Of a stretch of 5,218 nt of DNA, positions 1 to 5,218 are shown piece by piece. Below the pieces are notes generated by a model, which was not told the DNA's origin, did not search any database, and was given only the letters and a program-made list of their open reading frames with translations. Origin of the DNA: Bacteroidia bacterium (GTDB taxonomy: Bacteria; Bacteroidota; Bacteroidia; Bacteroidales; BM523); assembly GCA_016209245.1 (NCBI GenBank), contig JACQWN010000397.1, positions 1 to 5,218 on the forward strand. Reading direction: 5' to 3'. The position numbers and the translations under genes were made by a program. Positions within the stretch are counted from its first letter, which is position 1. Every line of letters starts with the position of its first letter.

Positions 1-19
1 AACTTAAGAAGCATACTCA

Positions 20-36
20 CCCCCTCGTTCCCCCTC
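20..36. repeat. C-rich direct repeat (CCCCCTC twice)
   Basis: The heptamer CCCCCTC occurs at 20-26 and again at 30-36, with a 10-bp period. It lies in the 86-bp stretch downstream of the minus-strand barrel gene, which otherwise shows no gene and no clear hairpin terminator. C-rich tracts of this kind recur between genes in many Bacteroidota genomes, which I recall from general knowledge and have not searched. It may be the edge of a dispersed repeat cut by the window end, or chance. Confidence 0.3.
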
Positions 37-86
37 AAACCCTAATTACATAACCAACGTCAAAGAAGGTGGATTTTTATTAACAA

Positions 87-761
87 TTAAAATCTGAACG
101 TCAACCCATAAGCAAGTATATATGGTCTCCCATAACCAATCTCGGCAGTTATTCCTATATATTTTGCAAAATAATAGCGTATGCCAAACATAACAAGCTG
201 ATAGCTGAATTTATTTTTTTTATAAGGGCTGCCGATATCCTTTTTTCTAAGATTTAAAAACCATATAAGATACTCAATTTCTTTATAATCATCATCAAAA
301 TCATCCAATATATCAAGAAGCAGGTCATTAGTATTGTAATGGATTTTCAACTGATGGTACCCGATTCTGAAGCCGGAATACATGTCAACAACCCCGGCAT
401 TGCCATAATGAAATAATGCCCTTGCGGAAATATTAAGCCGTTCTATGTCAATTTTTATTTCCTGTGTGATTGTGTCGTAAGGTGTTGTAATTTCGCCATA
501 ATCGTGAATTCTGAAGCCCATTTTCTGGTACGAACCGCCAAGACCTGCGCTGAACCATTTTTTAATGCCATAATCGAATGTGGCTTGCATAGCAGGATAT
601 GAATATGAATCCACATAAGGTATTGCACCGAGACTTTTATCTAAAATACCCATTCCGCTTGTTGCGCCTGTTATAGTACCTGTGAACTTATACTCTTGGC
701 TTTGAGAGAAACTTATAACTGGTAAGATTAAAAGCAGAAAAAAAGCTATGATATTTTTCAT
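87..761 (-). CDS. Secreted outer-membrane beta-barrel protein (porin-like, function unknown)
   Basis: This encodes a 224-residue protein, probably an outer-membrane beta-barrel; its cargo or role cannot be read. Residues 1-19 form a signal peptide: MKN, then a hydrophobic run (IIAFFLLLILPVI), then SFS, with likely SPase I cleavage before Q20. There is no lipobox cysteine. The mature part alternates polar and aromatic/hydrophobic residues in strand-like stretches rich in Gly and Tyr (about 56-75, 102-118, 125-142, 184-200, 203-224). It ends in ...YGLTFRF, the C-terminal phenylalanine typical of barrels. The length fits an 8- to 10-strand barrel. An acidic stretch at about 150-162 (DILDDFDDDY) probably forms a loop. 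The ATG at 761 is chosen because the signal peptide starts there and a TATCTTTG -7 box lies 25 bp upstream. The gene is divergent from the restriction-modification genes and seems functionally unrelated. The barrel assignment is good, the family is unassigned. Confidence 0.8.
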   Translation of the reverse strand: MKNIIAFFLLLILPVISFSQSQEYKFTGTITGATSGMGILDKSLGAIPYVDSYSYPAMQATFDYGIKKWFSAGLGGSYQKMGFRIHDYGEITTPYDTITQEIKIDIERLNISARALFHYGNAGVVDMYSGFRIGYHQLKIHYNTNDLLLDILDDFDDDYKEIEYLIWFLNLRKKDIGSPYKKNKFSYQLVMFGIRYYFAKYIGITAEIGYGRPYILAYGLTFRF

Positions 762-786
762 TATTTATGATAATGGTTATTTACGA

Positions 787-794
787 CAAAGATA
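787..794 (-). promoter_or_regulatory. Candidate Bacteroidota -7 box for the barrel gene
   Basis: Read on the minus strand this is TATCTTTG, a full match to the Bacteroidota -7 consensus TAnnTTTG. It lies 25 bp upstream of the barrel ATG, so a transcript would start near 782 with a leader of about 20 nt. No good -33 TTG is seen at the expected distance (about 811-817), where the sequence is an A/T run. The box is one arm of a perfect 10-bp inverted repeat with the plus-strand box at 822-829. Confidence 0.6.
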
Positions 795-821
795 AGTATA
801 TTTCTATTATAAAAATTTTTT

Positions 822-829
822 TATCTTTG
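822..829 (+). promoter_or_regulatory. Candidate Bacteroidota -7 box for the restriction-modification operon
   Basis: This is TATCTTTG on the plus strand, again a full match to TAnnTTTG. It is the nearest such box upstream of the methyltransferase, and would give a leader of about 135 nt before the ATG at 971. No TTG -33 element is visible near 798-804. The -33 regions of this promoter and of the opposite one both fall inside the same 25-bp AT-rich spacer, so the two promoters should compete for polymerase if both are used. Confidence 0.5.
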
Positions 830-854
830 TTTCAAAATTTAAGACCCATCTTTA

Positions 855-867
855 AAGTTAATAACTT
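855..867. promoter_or_regulatory. 13-bp palindrome, possible operator
   Basis: AAGTTA-A-TAACTT is a perfect inverted repeat of two 6-bp arms around one base. It lies about 20 bp downstream of the transcript start predicted from the 822-829 box, where a bound protein could block elongation. No controller protein is encoded in the window, so any binder would be a restriction-modification protein or a factor encoded elsewhere. In AT-rich DNA a palindrome of this size can arise by chance. Confidence 0.3.
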
Positions 868-872
868 GTAAT

Positions 873-890
873 GAGCTTTGTGAACTTTGT
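873..890 (+). repeat. Imperfect 9-bp tandem repeat (GAGCTTTGT / GAACTTTGT)
   Basis: There are two adjacent 9-mers with one mismatch, at 873-881 and 882-890, followed by GGTTAA. The phrase CTTTGTGAACTTTGTGGTTAA resembles a short dispersed intergenic repeat that I associate with many Bacteroidota genomes, though I have not searched for it. Each unit ends in CTTTG but starts GA rather than TA, so neither is a full -7 box. It may mark the edge of the inserted cassette. Confidence 0.35.
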
Positions 891-912
891 GGTTAATGTA
901 TTTATAAGCAAT

Positions 913-950
913 TAGTTACAATATAATTTAAACCAGGTGAATAGTTACAA
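913..950 (+). repeat. Direct repeat TAGTTACAA in the methyltransferase leader
   Basis: TAGTTACAA occurs at 913-921 and 942-950, 29 bp apart start to start, close to the methyltransferase start codon at 971. The spacing is a little under three helical turns, so two proteins could bind on nearly the same face. It could serve autoregulation of the restriction-modification operon or be chance in an AT-rich leader. The AGG at 935-937 between the copies is too far from the ATG to be a ribosome binding site. Confidence 0.25.
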
Positions 951-970
951 ATAAATAATACAATATATAT

Positions 971-1990
971 ATGTTATTACAAGAAGATATTAATAAAATA
1001 CATTGCGGAGATTCCTTGGAAGTTTTAAAAAAACTACCAAATAATTGTATTGACTTAATAATTACCAGTCCGCCTTATTTTCAACAAAGAGATTACGGAA
1101 ATATTGGAATTGGTAACGAGAAAACAGTTGAGGAATATGTTCATAATCTTAAGAAAATTTTTAACGAATGTATTAGAGTGATAAAAAATACCGGTTCAAT
1201 TGTTTTTAATATTGGCGATAAATATATTGATGGTAATTTATTATTAGTACCTTACCGCTTTGCGATTGAAGTACAAAAAGAAAAGAAAGTAAAATTAATC
1301 AATGAAATAACTTGGGTTAAAATAAATCCCTCACCAAAACAGGATCCTAAAAAACTTGTATCTTCAAAAGAACCATTTTTCCTATTTGCAAAATCAAATA
1401 ACTACTATTTTAATAAAGAAGAATTTTTAGATTATAAGGATAAATATCTTAATGGAAATGGAAAGAAAGCTGGAAATGATATAGGGAAAAAATATTTTGA
1501 GCTAATTGAAAAATCAAATCTAAGTAAGGAAGAAAAAGAATTGGCAAGGAAAGAATTATCAGAAATAATCATTGAAGTAAAGAGAGGAGAAATTGAAAGT
1601 TTTAGAATGAAAATTCGTGACATGCACGCCTTACCTTATGGAGGGCAGGCAGGCGGAAGATTGACACAAATTGAGAAAAAAGGATTTACGCTTATTAAAA
1701 TATACGGTAATTCTATGAGAAGGGACATCATTGAATCAACTGTTGAAACAATAAAAGGTATTGGACACCCCGCCGTTTATCCTGAGTTTGTCGTACAGGA
1801 AATTATGAGATTGCTTTCAAAAGAAAATGATATTGTACTTGACCCTTTTCTTGGTTCAGGAACAACGGCAGCAGTTGCAAAACGATTGAAAAGAAATTAT
1901 ATCGGTATTGAGATTTTTGATGAATATGTTAAATATGCTGAGGACAGATTACAAAAAATGAATGAATATAATTTAGAATTATTTGCATGA
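971..1990 (+). CDS. Type II DNA amino-methyltransferase, beta class (probable N4-cytosine)
   Basis: This is the modification subunit of a restriction-modification pair. It transfers a methyl group from S-adenosylmethionine to an exocyclic amino group of its target base. Motif order is visible in the 339 residues: catalytic motif IV is TSPPY at 32-36, preceded by the GDSLEVL lead-in at 13-19; FNIGD lies at 79-83; ITWVKINP lies at 113-120. A probable target-recognition region follows at about 140-260, with a charged helical part and LPYGGQAGGRL (221-231). HPAVYPE (266-272, motif X) and the AdoMet-binding DPFLGSGTT (291-299, motif I) come near the C-terminus, followed by GIEI (312-315). Motif IV before motif I defines the beta class. 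SPPY rather than DPPY favours N4-methylcytosine, but N6-adenine enzymes with SPPY exist. The protein is full length with all key motifs intact. The start at 971 places the GD lead-in at the usual distance, although no Shine-Dalgarno is seen. The stop overlaps the next start (ATGA). The target sequence cannot be read. Confidence 0.92.
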   Translation: MLLQEDINKIHCGDSLEVLKKLPNNCIDLIITSPPYFQQRDYGNIGIGNEKTVEEYVHNLKKIFNECIRVIKNTGSIVFNIGDKYIDGNLLLVPYRFAIEVQKEKKVKLINEITWVKINPSPKQDPKKLVSSKEPFFLFAKSNNYYFNKEEFLDYKDKYLNGNGKKAGNDIGKKYFELIEKSNLSKEEKELARKELSEIIIEVKRGEIESFRMKIRDMHALPYGGQAGGRLTQIEKKGFTLIKIYGNSMRRDIIESTVETIKGIGHPAVYPEFVVQEIMRLLSKENDIVLDPFLGSGTTAAVAKRLKRNYIGIEIFDEYVKYAEDRLQKMNEYNLELFA

Positions 1991-3123
1991 AAGAAACAGA
2001 AATTTTAGAAAAAGCATTATCAAATGCAAAAAAACTGATTGAAAAGAACAAGCTCAATAACTTTCCGGATATCATTACATCCAATATTGACACATTAATT
2101 GGGAAAATAGACAGTAATAAATCATTGCTCTCTGCTTTAGTTACAAGCCTTGTAAAAAAGATTACAACACCTGAACAAGATATAAGACTTCATAGAACAG
2201 ATTTTAACAAAGGTTATTCAGCTCGCAGCCTTGACACACAAATAACCGCTCCTTTTTTCAAACAGCATTTTCCTAAATATGCAAACAAAGAATCCGCATT
2301 TTTAACTTTAGCTACAAGAGAAAAAATACCTTGGACTAAAAGAGAAGGAATGAATTTGAAAATAAGAGATAAAAATGTTAAAAGCAGCTACCTTGAACTC
2401 TTTGATGTTATTCAAAAAGAAAAAGTTAAACCAAAAGATTGCCTTCAATATATTTTTGCAAAACTATTTGTTTTATCACAGCAACAATATGCAATCTTTG
2501 ATGAAACAATTGAAGCCATTAACTTTGACGAAATAGTTAACATTACTACTGTTATAAAAATGCTTGAAGCTCATTTTGAAACAAAATTAAGTTCGAGGTT
2601 ACCGGTAATTGCTATTTATACAGTATATCAGGAATTAATAAAAGAGGTAAAAAGGTATTCCGAAAAAGTATTAAGACCTTTAAATGTTCATACTTCATCT
2701 GATAAACACGGATTTGGTGATATAGAAGTTTGGAATAAAGATAACACTCCTTTCGAAATGGTTGAAATTAAACATAACATTGCAATTGACCGTAATTTGA
2801 TTTTTGATATTGCCAAAAAATCTGAAAAGACTACGATTGAAAGGTATTATTTACTTACAACTTACAAAAACACTTTTGTATCAAAGGAAGAAGAAGATTA
2901 TATCAATAAATTTATTCTGAAATTATACAAAGACAGCGGACTTGAAATAATCGCAAACGGAATAATCCCAAGTCTGAAATATTATTTACGCTTTATTAAA
3001 AATTACAAAGGTTTTCTATTAGCTTATACTGAAAATCTTATTACTGACGCCAAAAATTCAACAGAGATAAAAGATTTTCATATTGAAAAATGGAAGGAAT
3101 TATTAAGAGAACATAAAATTTAA
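1987..3123 (+). CDS. Probable Type II restriction endonuclease, PD-(D/E)XK fold
   Basis: This encodes a 378-residue protein read as the endonuclease partner of the upstream methyltransferase, with no signal peptide or membrane segment. A candidate catalytic site is visible: D245 in FGDIEVW, then E260 and K262 in MVEIKH, i.e. D-x14-E-x-K, the usual metal-binding layout of PD-(D/E)XK nucleases. HTSSDKHG just before it (235-242) resembles the lead-in of several Type II enzymes. A second conserved-looking block at about 62-110 contains DIRLHR, GYSARSLDT, PFFK and ANKESAFLTLATR and probably belongs to the DNA-recognition part. From memory the ALVTSLVKK...ARSLDT...PF layout recalls the SacI family, but I cannot confirm this. 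The ATG overlaps the methyltransferase stop (ATGA), so translation is probably coupled and modification is made first. It is notably AT-rich. The endonuclease role rests on the D-ExK motif plus context; the family and cut site are unknown. Confidence 0.78.
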   Translation: MKETEILEKALSNAKKLIEKNKLNNFPDIITSNIDTLIGKIDSNKSLLSALVTSLVKKITTPEQDIRLHRTDFNKGYSARSLDTQITAPFFKQHFPKYANKESAFLTLATREKIPWTKREGMNLKIRDKNVKSSYLELFDVIQKEKVKPKDCLQYIFAKLFVLSQQQYAIFDETIEAINFDEIVNITTVIKMLEAHFETKLSSRLPVIAIYTVYQELIKEVKRYSEKVLRPLNVHTSSDKHGFGDIEVWNKDNTPFEMVEIKHNIAIDRNLIFDIAKKSEKTTIERYYLLTTYKNTFVSKEEEDYINKFILKLYKDSGLEIIANGIIPSLKYYLRFIKNYKGFLLAYTENLITDAKNSTEIKDFHIEKWKELLREHKI

Positions 3124-3134
3124 AAAATCAAGCG

Positions 3135-5123
3135 ATGAAAATATTTTCTGGTTCACAGAAAATTTTTAAAATAATTATTTCATTACATTTACTAGGTATA
3201 ACCGCTTTCAGCCAGGTTAACCACGACTATCTCAGAGCAGGAAATAAAGCTTATGAAAAGGGTGATTATTACCGTGCTTTCGTGCTTTACCGGTATATTG
3301 TGGATTCGGAAAAAGATTATGAAACAATGTACAAATATGCGGAAGCATGCCGGCTTACACATAACTATGAACAAGCGGCTGAATACTATGCAAAAATAGT
3401 TAGAGACAGTGTCAAACATTATCCTCTGGCTCAATTCCGGCTCGCCGAAATGCAGAAATATCAGGGGAAATATCAATTCGCTCAGATAAATTATAAATAT
3501 TTTTATGATATAAATAAGCACAAAAACGATTATTATACCATTAAAGCACAGCATGAAATAGTTTCCTGTGAAAAGGCAATTGAAATAAAAGCCAATCCTG
3601 TAAAAGCCGATATTACTCACCTTGATACAACCGTAAATACCTATTTCAGCGATTTTGCCGCATACCCTTCAAACGACTCCGTTTTGTTCTTCTCTTCGAT
3701 GCAACCCGTAGGCAAAGACAGCTCTTTTGTGGTGAATATTTATAAAACACTTAAAAATAATAATAAATGGCGGAAATCCGAACAGTTGGATACGCTCATT
3801 AACCGTTCAGATGCTCATACTGCCAATTTAGTTTATGGCAGAAATAAAAATGAGCTATATTTTACATGGACTTATGGAAATAATCAAAATAACGAAACAA
3901 AAATCTTAAAAAGCAAATTCATTGATGGCAAATGGACAGAACCTATGGAATTGCCCCAAATAATCAATCAGCCGGGGAAAATTACAACACAACCGTTTAT
4001 TGCTAAATCGGGAAGTAAATACTATCTGCTTTTTGTATCCGACAGAGAAGAAGGAAGCGGACAGCTTGATATATGGTACTCGGAAATTTTACCGGATGAC
4101 TCTTTCGGACAAGTTAAAAATATTGGTAAAGAACGGCCCGATATTGATGAAGAGCTTGCTTATTACTATACTATTGAGTCAAAAATTAATTCTGCAGGAA
4201 ATGAAATTACACCTTTTTATGATGAAAGGGATACGCTTTTGTATTTCAGCTCCGACTGGCATTATGGTTTAGGCGGCTATGATATTTTCAGGATAAAAGG
4301 AGATTTCACACGATGGAGCGAGCCCGAAAATCTTGGCTATCCTGTTAATACAAGCCGTAACGATGTTTACTATAAAATTGATACCATCGGCGGCATTGCA
4401 TACCTTGCATCAAACCGCAAAGGCTCGCTTGCTGAAAAAAATGAAGGCTGCTGCCACGACCTGTATTCATATAAGCTTCCTCCGCGAAAAAGAGATACAA
4501 TAAAACCCAAAATTACCGAGGTTGTTCAGAAACAAATCCAGATAAGGGAATTGGTCCCTATTACGCTTTACTTTCATAACGACGAACCAAATCCACGCAG
4601 CACCGACACAATGACTTTGGTAAACTACGAAAATTCGGTTATTGCCTATATCGGAATGCTGGAAGAATATAAGCGTGAATATTCAAAAGGTCTTGACGAA
4701 AATGAAAAAGTTTTGGCTATTGACCGGCTTGATTATTTTTTCGGCAGTGAAGTGAAAACAGGATACGACAAGCTGAAGAATTTTACCGGGTTGATGAAAG
4801 AGCTGCTTGCAAAGGGACAGACAATTGAAGTAACTTTGAAAGGATATGCAAGCCCGCTCCATAATCCTGAATATAATAAAAAACTGGCAAAACGCCGGAT
4901 TTATAGCTTACTTAACTATTTCAGACAATATGAAAATGAATTATTCGTTCAATATGAACAAAAAAAGCAATTAATTTTTCAGGAAGTCGCCTTTGGCGAG
5001 GATATGGCCGCTCATGGTGTCAGCGACGATTTAAACGATTTAAGAAACTCTGTTTATAGCCCTGATGCAGGCCACGAAAGAAAGATTCAAATTATTGCCG
5101 TTTCCATAGGTTTAGATAATTAG
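3135..5123 (+). CDS. TPR / PD40 beta-propeller / OmpA-like envelope protein (PorE-like layout)
   Basis: This encodes a 662-residue exported protein, probably periplasmic and envelope-associated. Residues 1-26 form a signal peptide (KIFKIIISLHLLGITAFS, cleavage probably before Q27). No lipobox cysteine is seen. TPR-like helices span about 28-125 (GNKAYEKGDYYRAF, YAEACRLTHNYEQAAEYYAKI). PD40-type propeller blades follow at about 169-447, e.g. SDREEGSGQLDIWYS (302-316), FSSDWHYGLGGYDIF (371-385), LASNRKG (424-430) and CCHDLYSY (439-446). An OmpA-like domain ends the protein (about 475-660), with its core at EVTLKGYASPLHNPEYN (565-581) and LAKRRIYSL (584-592). This order matches PorE-type proteins linked to the type IX secretion system and many related Bacteroidota proteins of unknown role. 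The secretion link is inference, since no other T9SS gene is in view. The gene starts 11 bp after the endonuclease stop with no clear promoter. Base composition is higher in G+C than the restriction-modification genes. The peptidoglycan-binding aspartate is replaced by Ser573. Confidence 0.85.
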   Translation: MKIFSGSQKIFKIIISLHLLGITAFSQVNHDYLRAGNKAYEKGDYYRAFVLYRYIVDSEKDYETMYKYAEACRLTHNYEQAAEYYAKIVRDSVKHYPLAQFRLAEMQKYQGKYQFAQINYKYFYDINKHKNDYYTIKAQHEIVSCEKAIEIKANPVKADITHLDTTVNTYFSDFAAYPSNDSVLFFSSMQPVGKDSSFVVNIYKTLKNNNKWRKSEQLDTLINRSDAHTANLVYGRNKNELYFTWTYGNNQNNETKILKSKFIDGKWTEPMELPQIINQPGKITTQPFIAKSGSKYYLLFVSDREEGSGQLDIWYSEILPDDSFGQVKNIGKERPDIDEELAYYYTIESKINSAGNEITPFYDERDTLLYFSSDWHYGLGGYDIFRIKGDFTRWSEPENLGYPVNTSRNDVYYKIDTIGGIAYLASNRKGSLAEKNEGCCHDLYSYKLPPRKRDTIKPKITEVVQKQIQIRELVPITLYFHNDEPNPRSTDTMTLVNYENSVIAYIGMLEEYKREYSKGLDENEKVLAIDRLDYFFGSEVKTGYDKLKNFTGLMKELLAKGQTIEVTLKGYASPLHNPEYNKKLAKRRIYSLLNYFRQYENELFVQYEQKKQLIFQEVAFGEDMAAHGVSDDLNDLRNSVYSPDAGHERKIQIIAVSIGLDN

Positions 5124-5147
5124 TGTCTGTCCGTAATGTCTAAATTT

Positions 5148-5217
5148 GCCACGAATTTTACGAATTAAAATTAATTTTTTCGTGTAAATTCGTGCAATTC
5201 GTGGCTATTCTTTTTTT
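5148..5217 (+). terminator. Imperfect inverted repeat with T-run; terminator and probable dispersed repeat
   Basis: Arm 5148-5166 pairs with 5187-5205 over 19 positions: 17 Watson-Crick pairs, one G-U and one mismatch in RNA, around a 20-nt loop. TATTC and then a run of seven T (5211-5217) follow the stem. It begins 25 bp after the stop of the OmpA-like gene, so it fits an intrinsic terminator for that transcript. The repeated CGAATT / ACGAATT units resemble a GCCACGAATT-type intergenic repeat that I recall from many Bacteroidota genomes; copy number here is not known. Confidence 0.55.
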
Positions 5218-5218
5218 G

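Noticed and set aside
922..927. TATAAT, a sigma-70 type -10 match before the methyltransferase
   Set aside because: There is no -35 at the right distance, and Bacteroidota primary promoters use TAnnTTTG. The motif is expected by chance in this AT-rich leader.
762..970. Possible small controller (C protein) gene before the methyltransferase
   Set aside because: No open frame of C-protein size exists in this gap on either strand.
1432..1623. 63-codon open frame on the minus strand inside the methyltransferase gene
   Set aside because: It lies opposite the Lys/Glu-rich part of the methyltransferase. The Ser/Phe/Leu-rich product is what the antisense of such codons gives.
2451..2458. TATTTTTG, a TAnnTTTG match inside the endonuclease gene
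   Set aside because: It lies in conserved coding sequence about 680 bp upstream of the next gene, with no -33 seen. Treated as chance.
3192..3620. 142-codon open frame on the minus strand inside the OmpA-like gene
   Set aside because: It is a shadow of a coherent plus-strand protein with signal peptide and TPR repeats. Its own translation is Ile/Phe-rich low-complexity with no family features.
4000..4272. 90-codon plus-strand open frame in another frame of the OmpA-like gene
   Set aside because: It overlaps conserved PD40 blades in the real frame and has no recognisable domain or start signal.
1..5218. CRISPR array, tRNA, rRNA, transposase, integrase or toxin-antitoxin pair
   Set aside because: I saw no regular spaced repeats, no recognisable RNA genes and no matching protein motifs in any open frame of the window.

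Overview
The window looks like an AT-rich chromosomal segment of a Bacteroidota (Bacteroidetes) bacterium. The evidence is threefold. Two short sites match the Bacteroidota -7 promoter consensus (TAnnTTTG). No gene has a convincing Shine-Dalgarno sequence at the usual spacing. Two genes encode envelope proteins of types common in that phylum: a small outer-membrane beta-barrel protein and a TPR / PD40-propeller / OmpA-like protein. Genus and species cannot be read from the sequence.

Layout. Positions 1-86 hold no gene, only a short C-rich direct repeat. Positions 87-761 (minus strand) encode a secreted 224-residue beta-barrel protein. The 209-bp gap at 762-970 carries a divergent pair of candidate promoters built on a perfect 10-bp inverted repeat. 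It also carries a 13-bp palindrome, a 9-bp imperfect tandem repeat and a 9-bp direct repeat. Positions 971-1990 encode a beta-class DNA amino-methyltransferase. At 1987-3123, overlapping it by ATGA, lies a PD-(D/E)XK protein best read as the partner restriction endonuclease. Only 11 bp later, 3135-5123 encodes the 662-residue TPR-PD40-OmpA protein. The window ends in an imperfect hairpin with a T-run (5148-5217) that can act as a terminator and resembles a dispersed intergenic repeat.

How the parts relate. The methyltransferase and endonuclease form a compact two-gene Type II restriction-modification cassette with the modification gene first and no separate controller-protein gene in view. 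The cassette is visibly more AT-rich than the flanking genes in spot-counted lines. It sits between two envelope genes and directly upstream of the OmpA-like gene, which has no obvious promoter of its own. The simplest reading is that the cassette was acquired between an ancestral promoter and the OmpA-like gene, and that the OmpA-like gene is now read from the restriction-modification transcript. I saw nothing that forces a wholly new type of system. The points most worth checking are the unassigned endonuclease family and its recognition site, the overlapping divergent promoter, the possible co-transcription of defence and envelope genes, and the loss of the peptidoglycan-binding aspartate in the OmpA-like domain.
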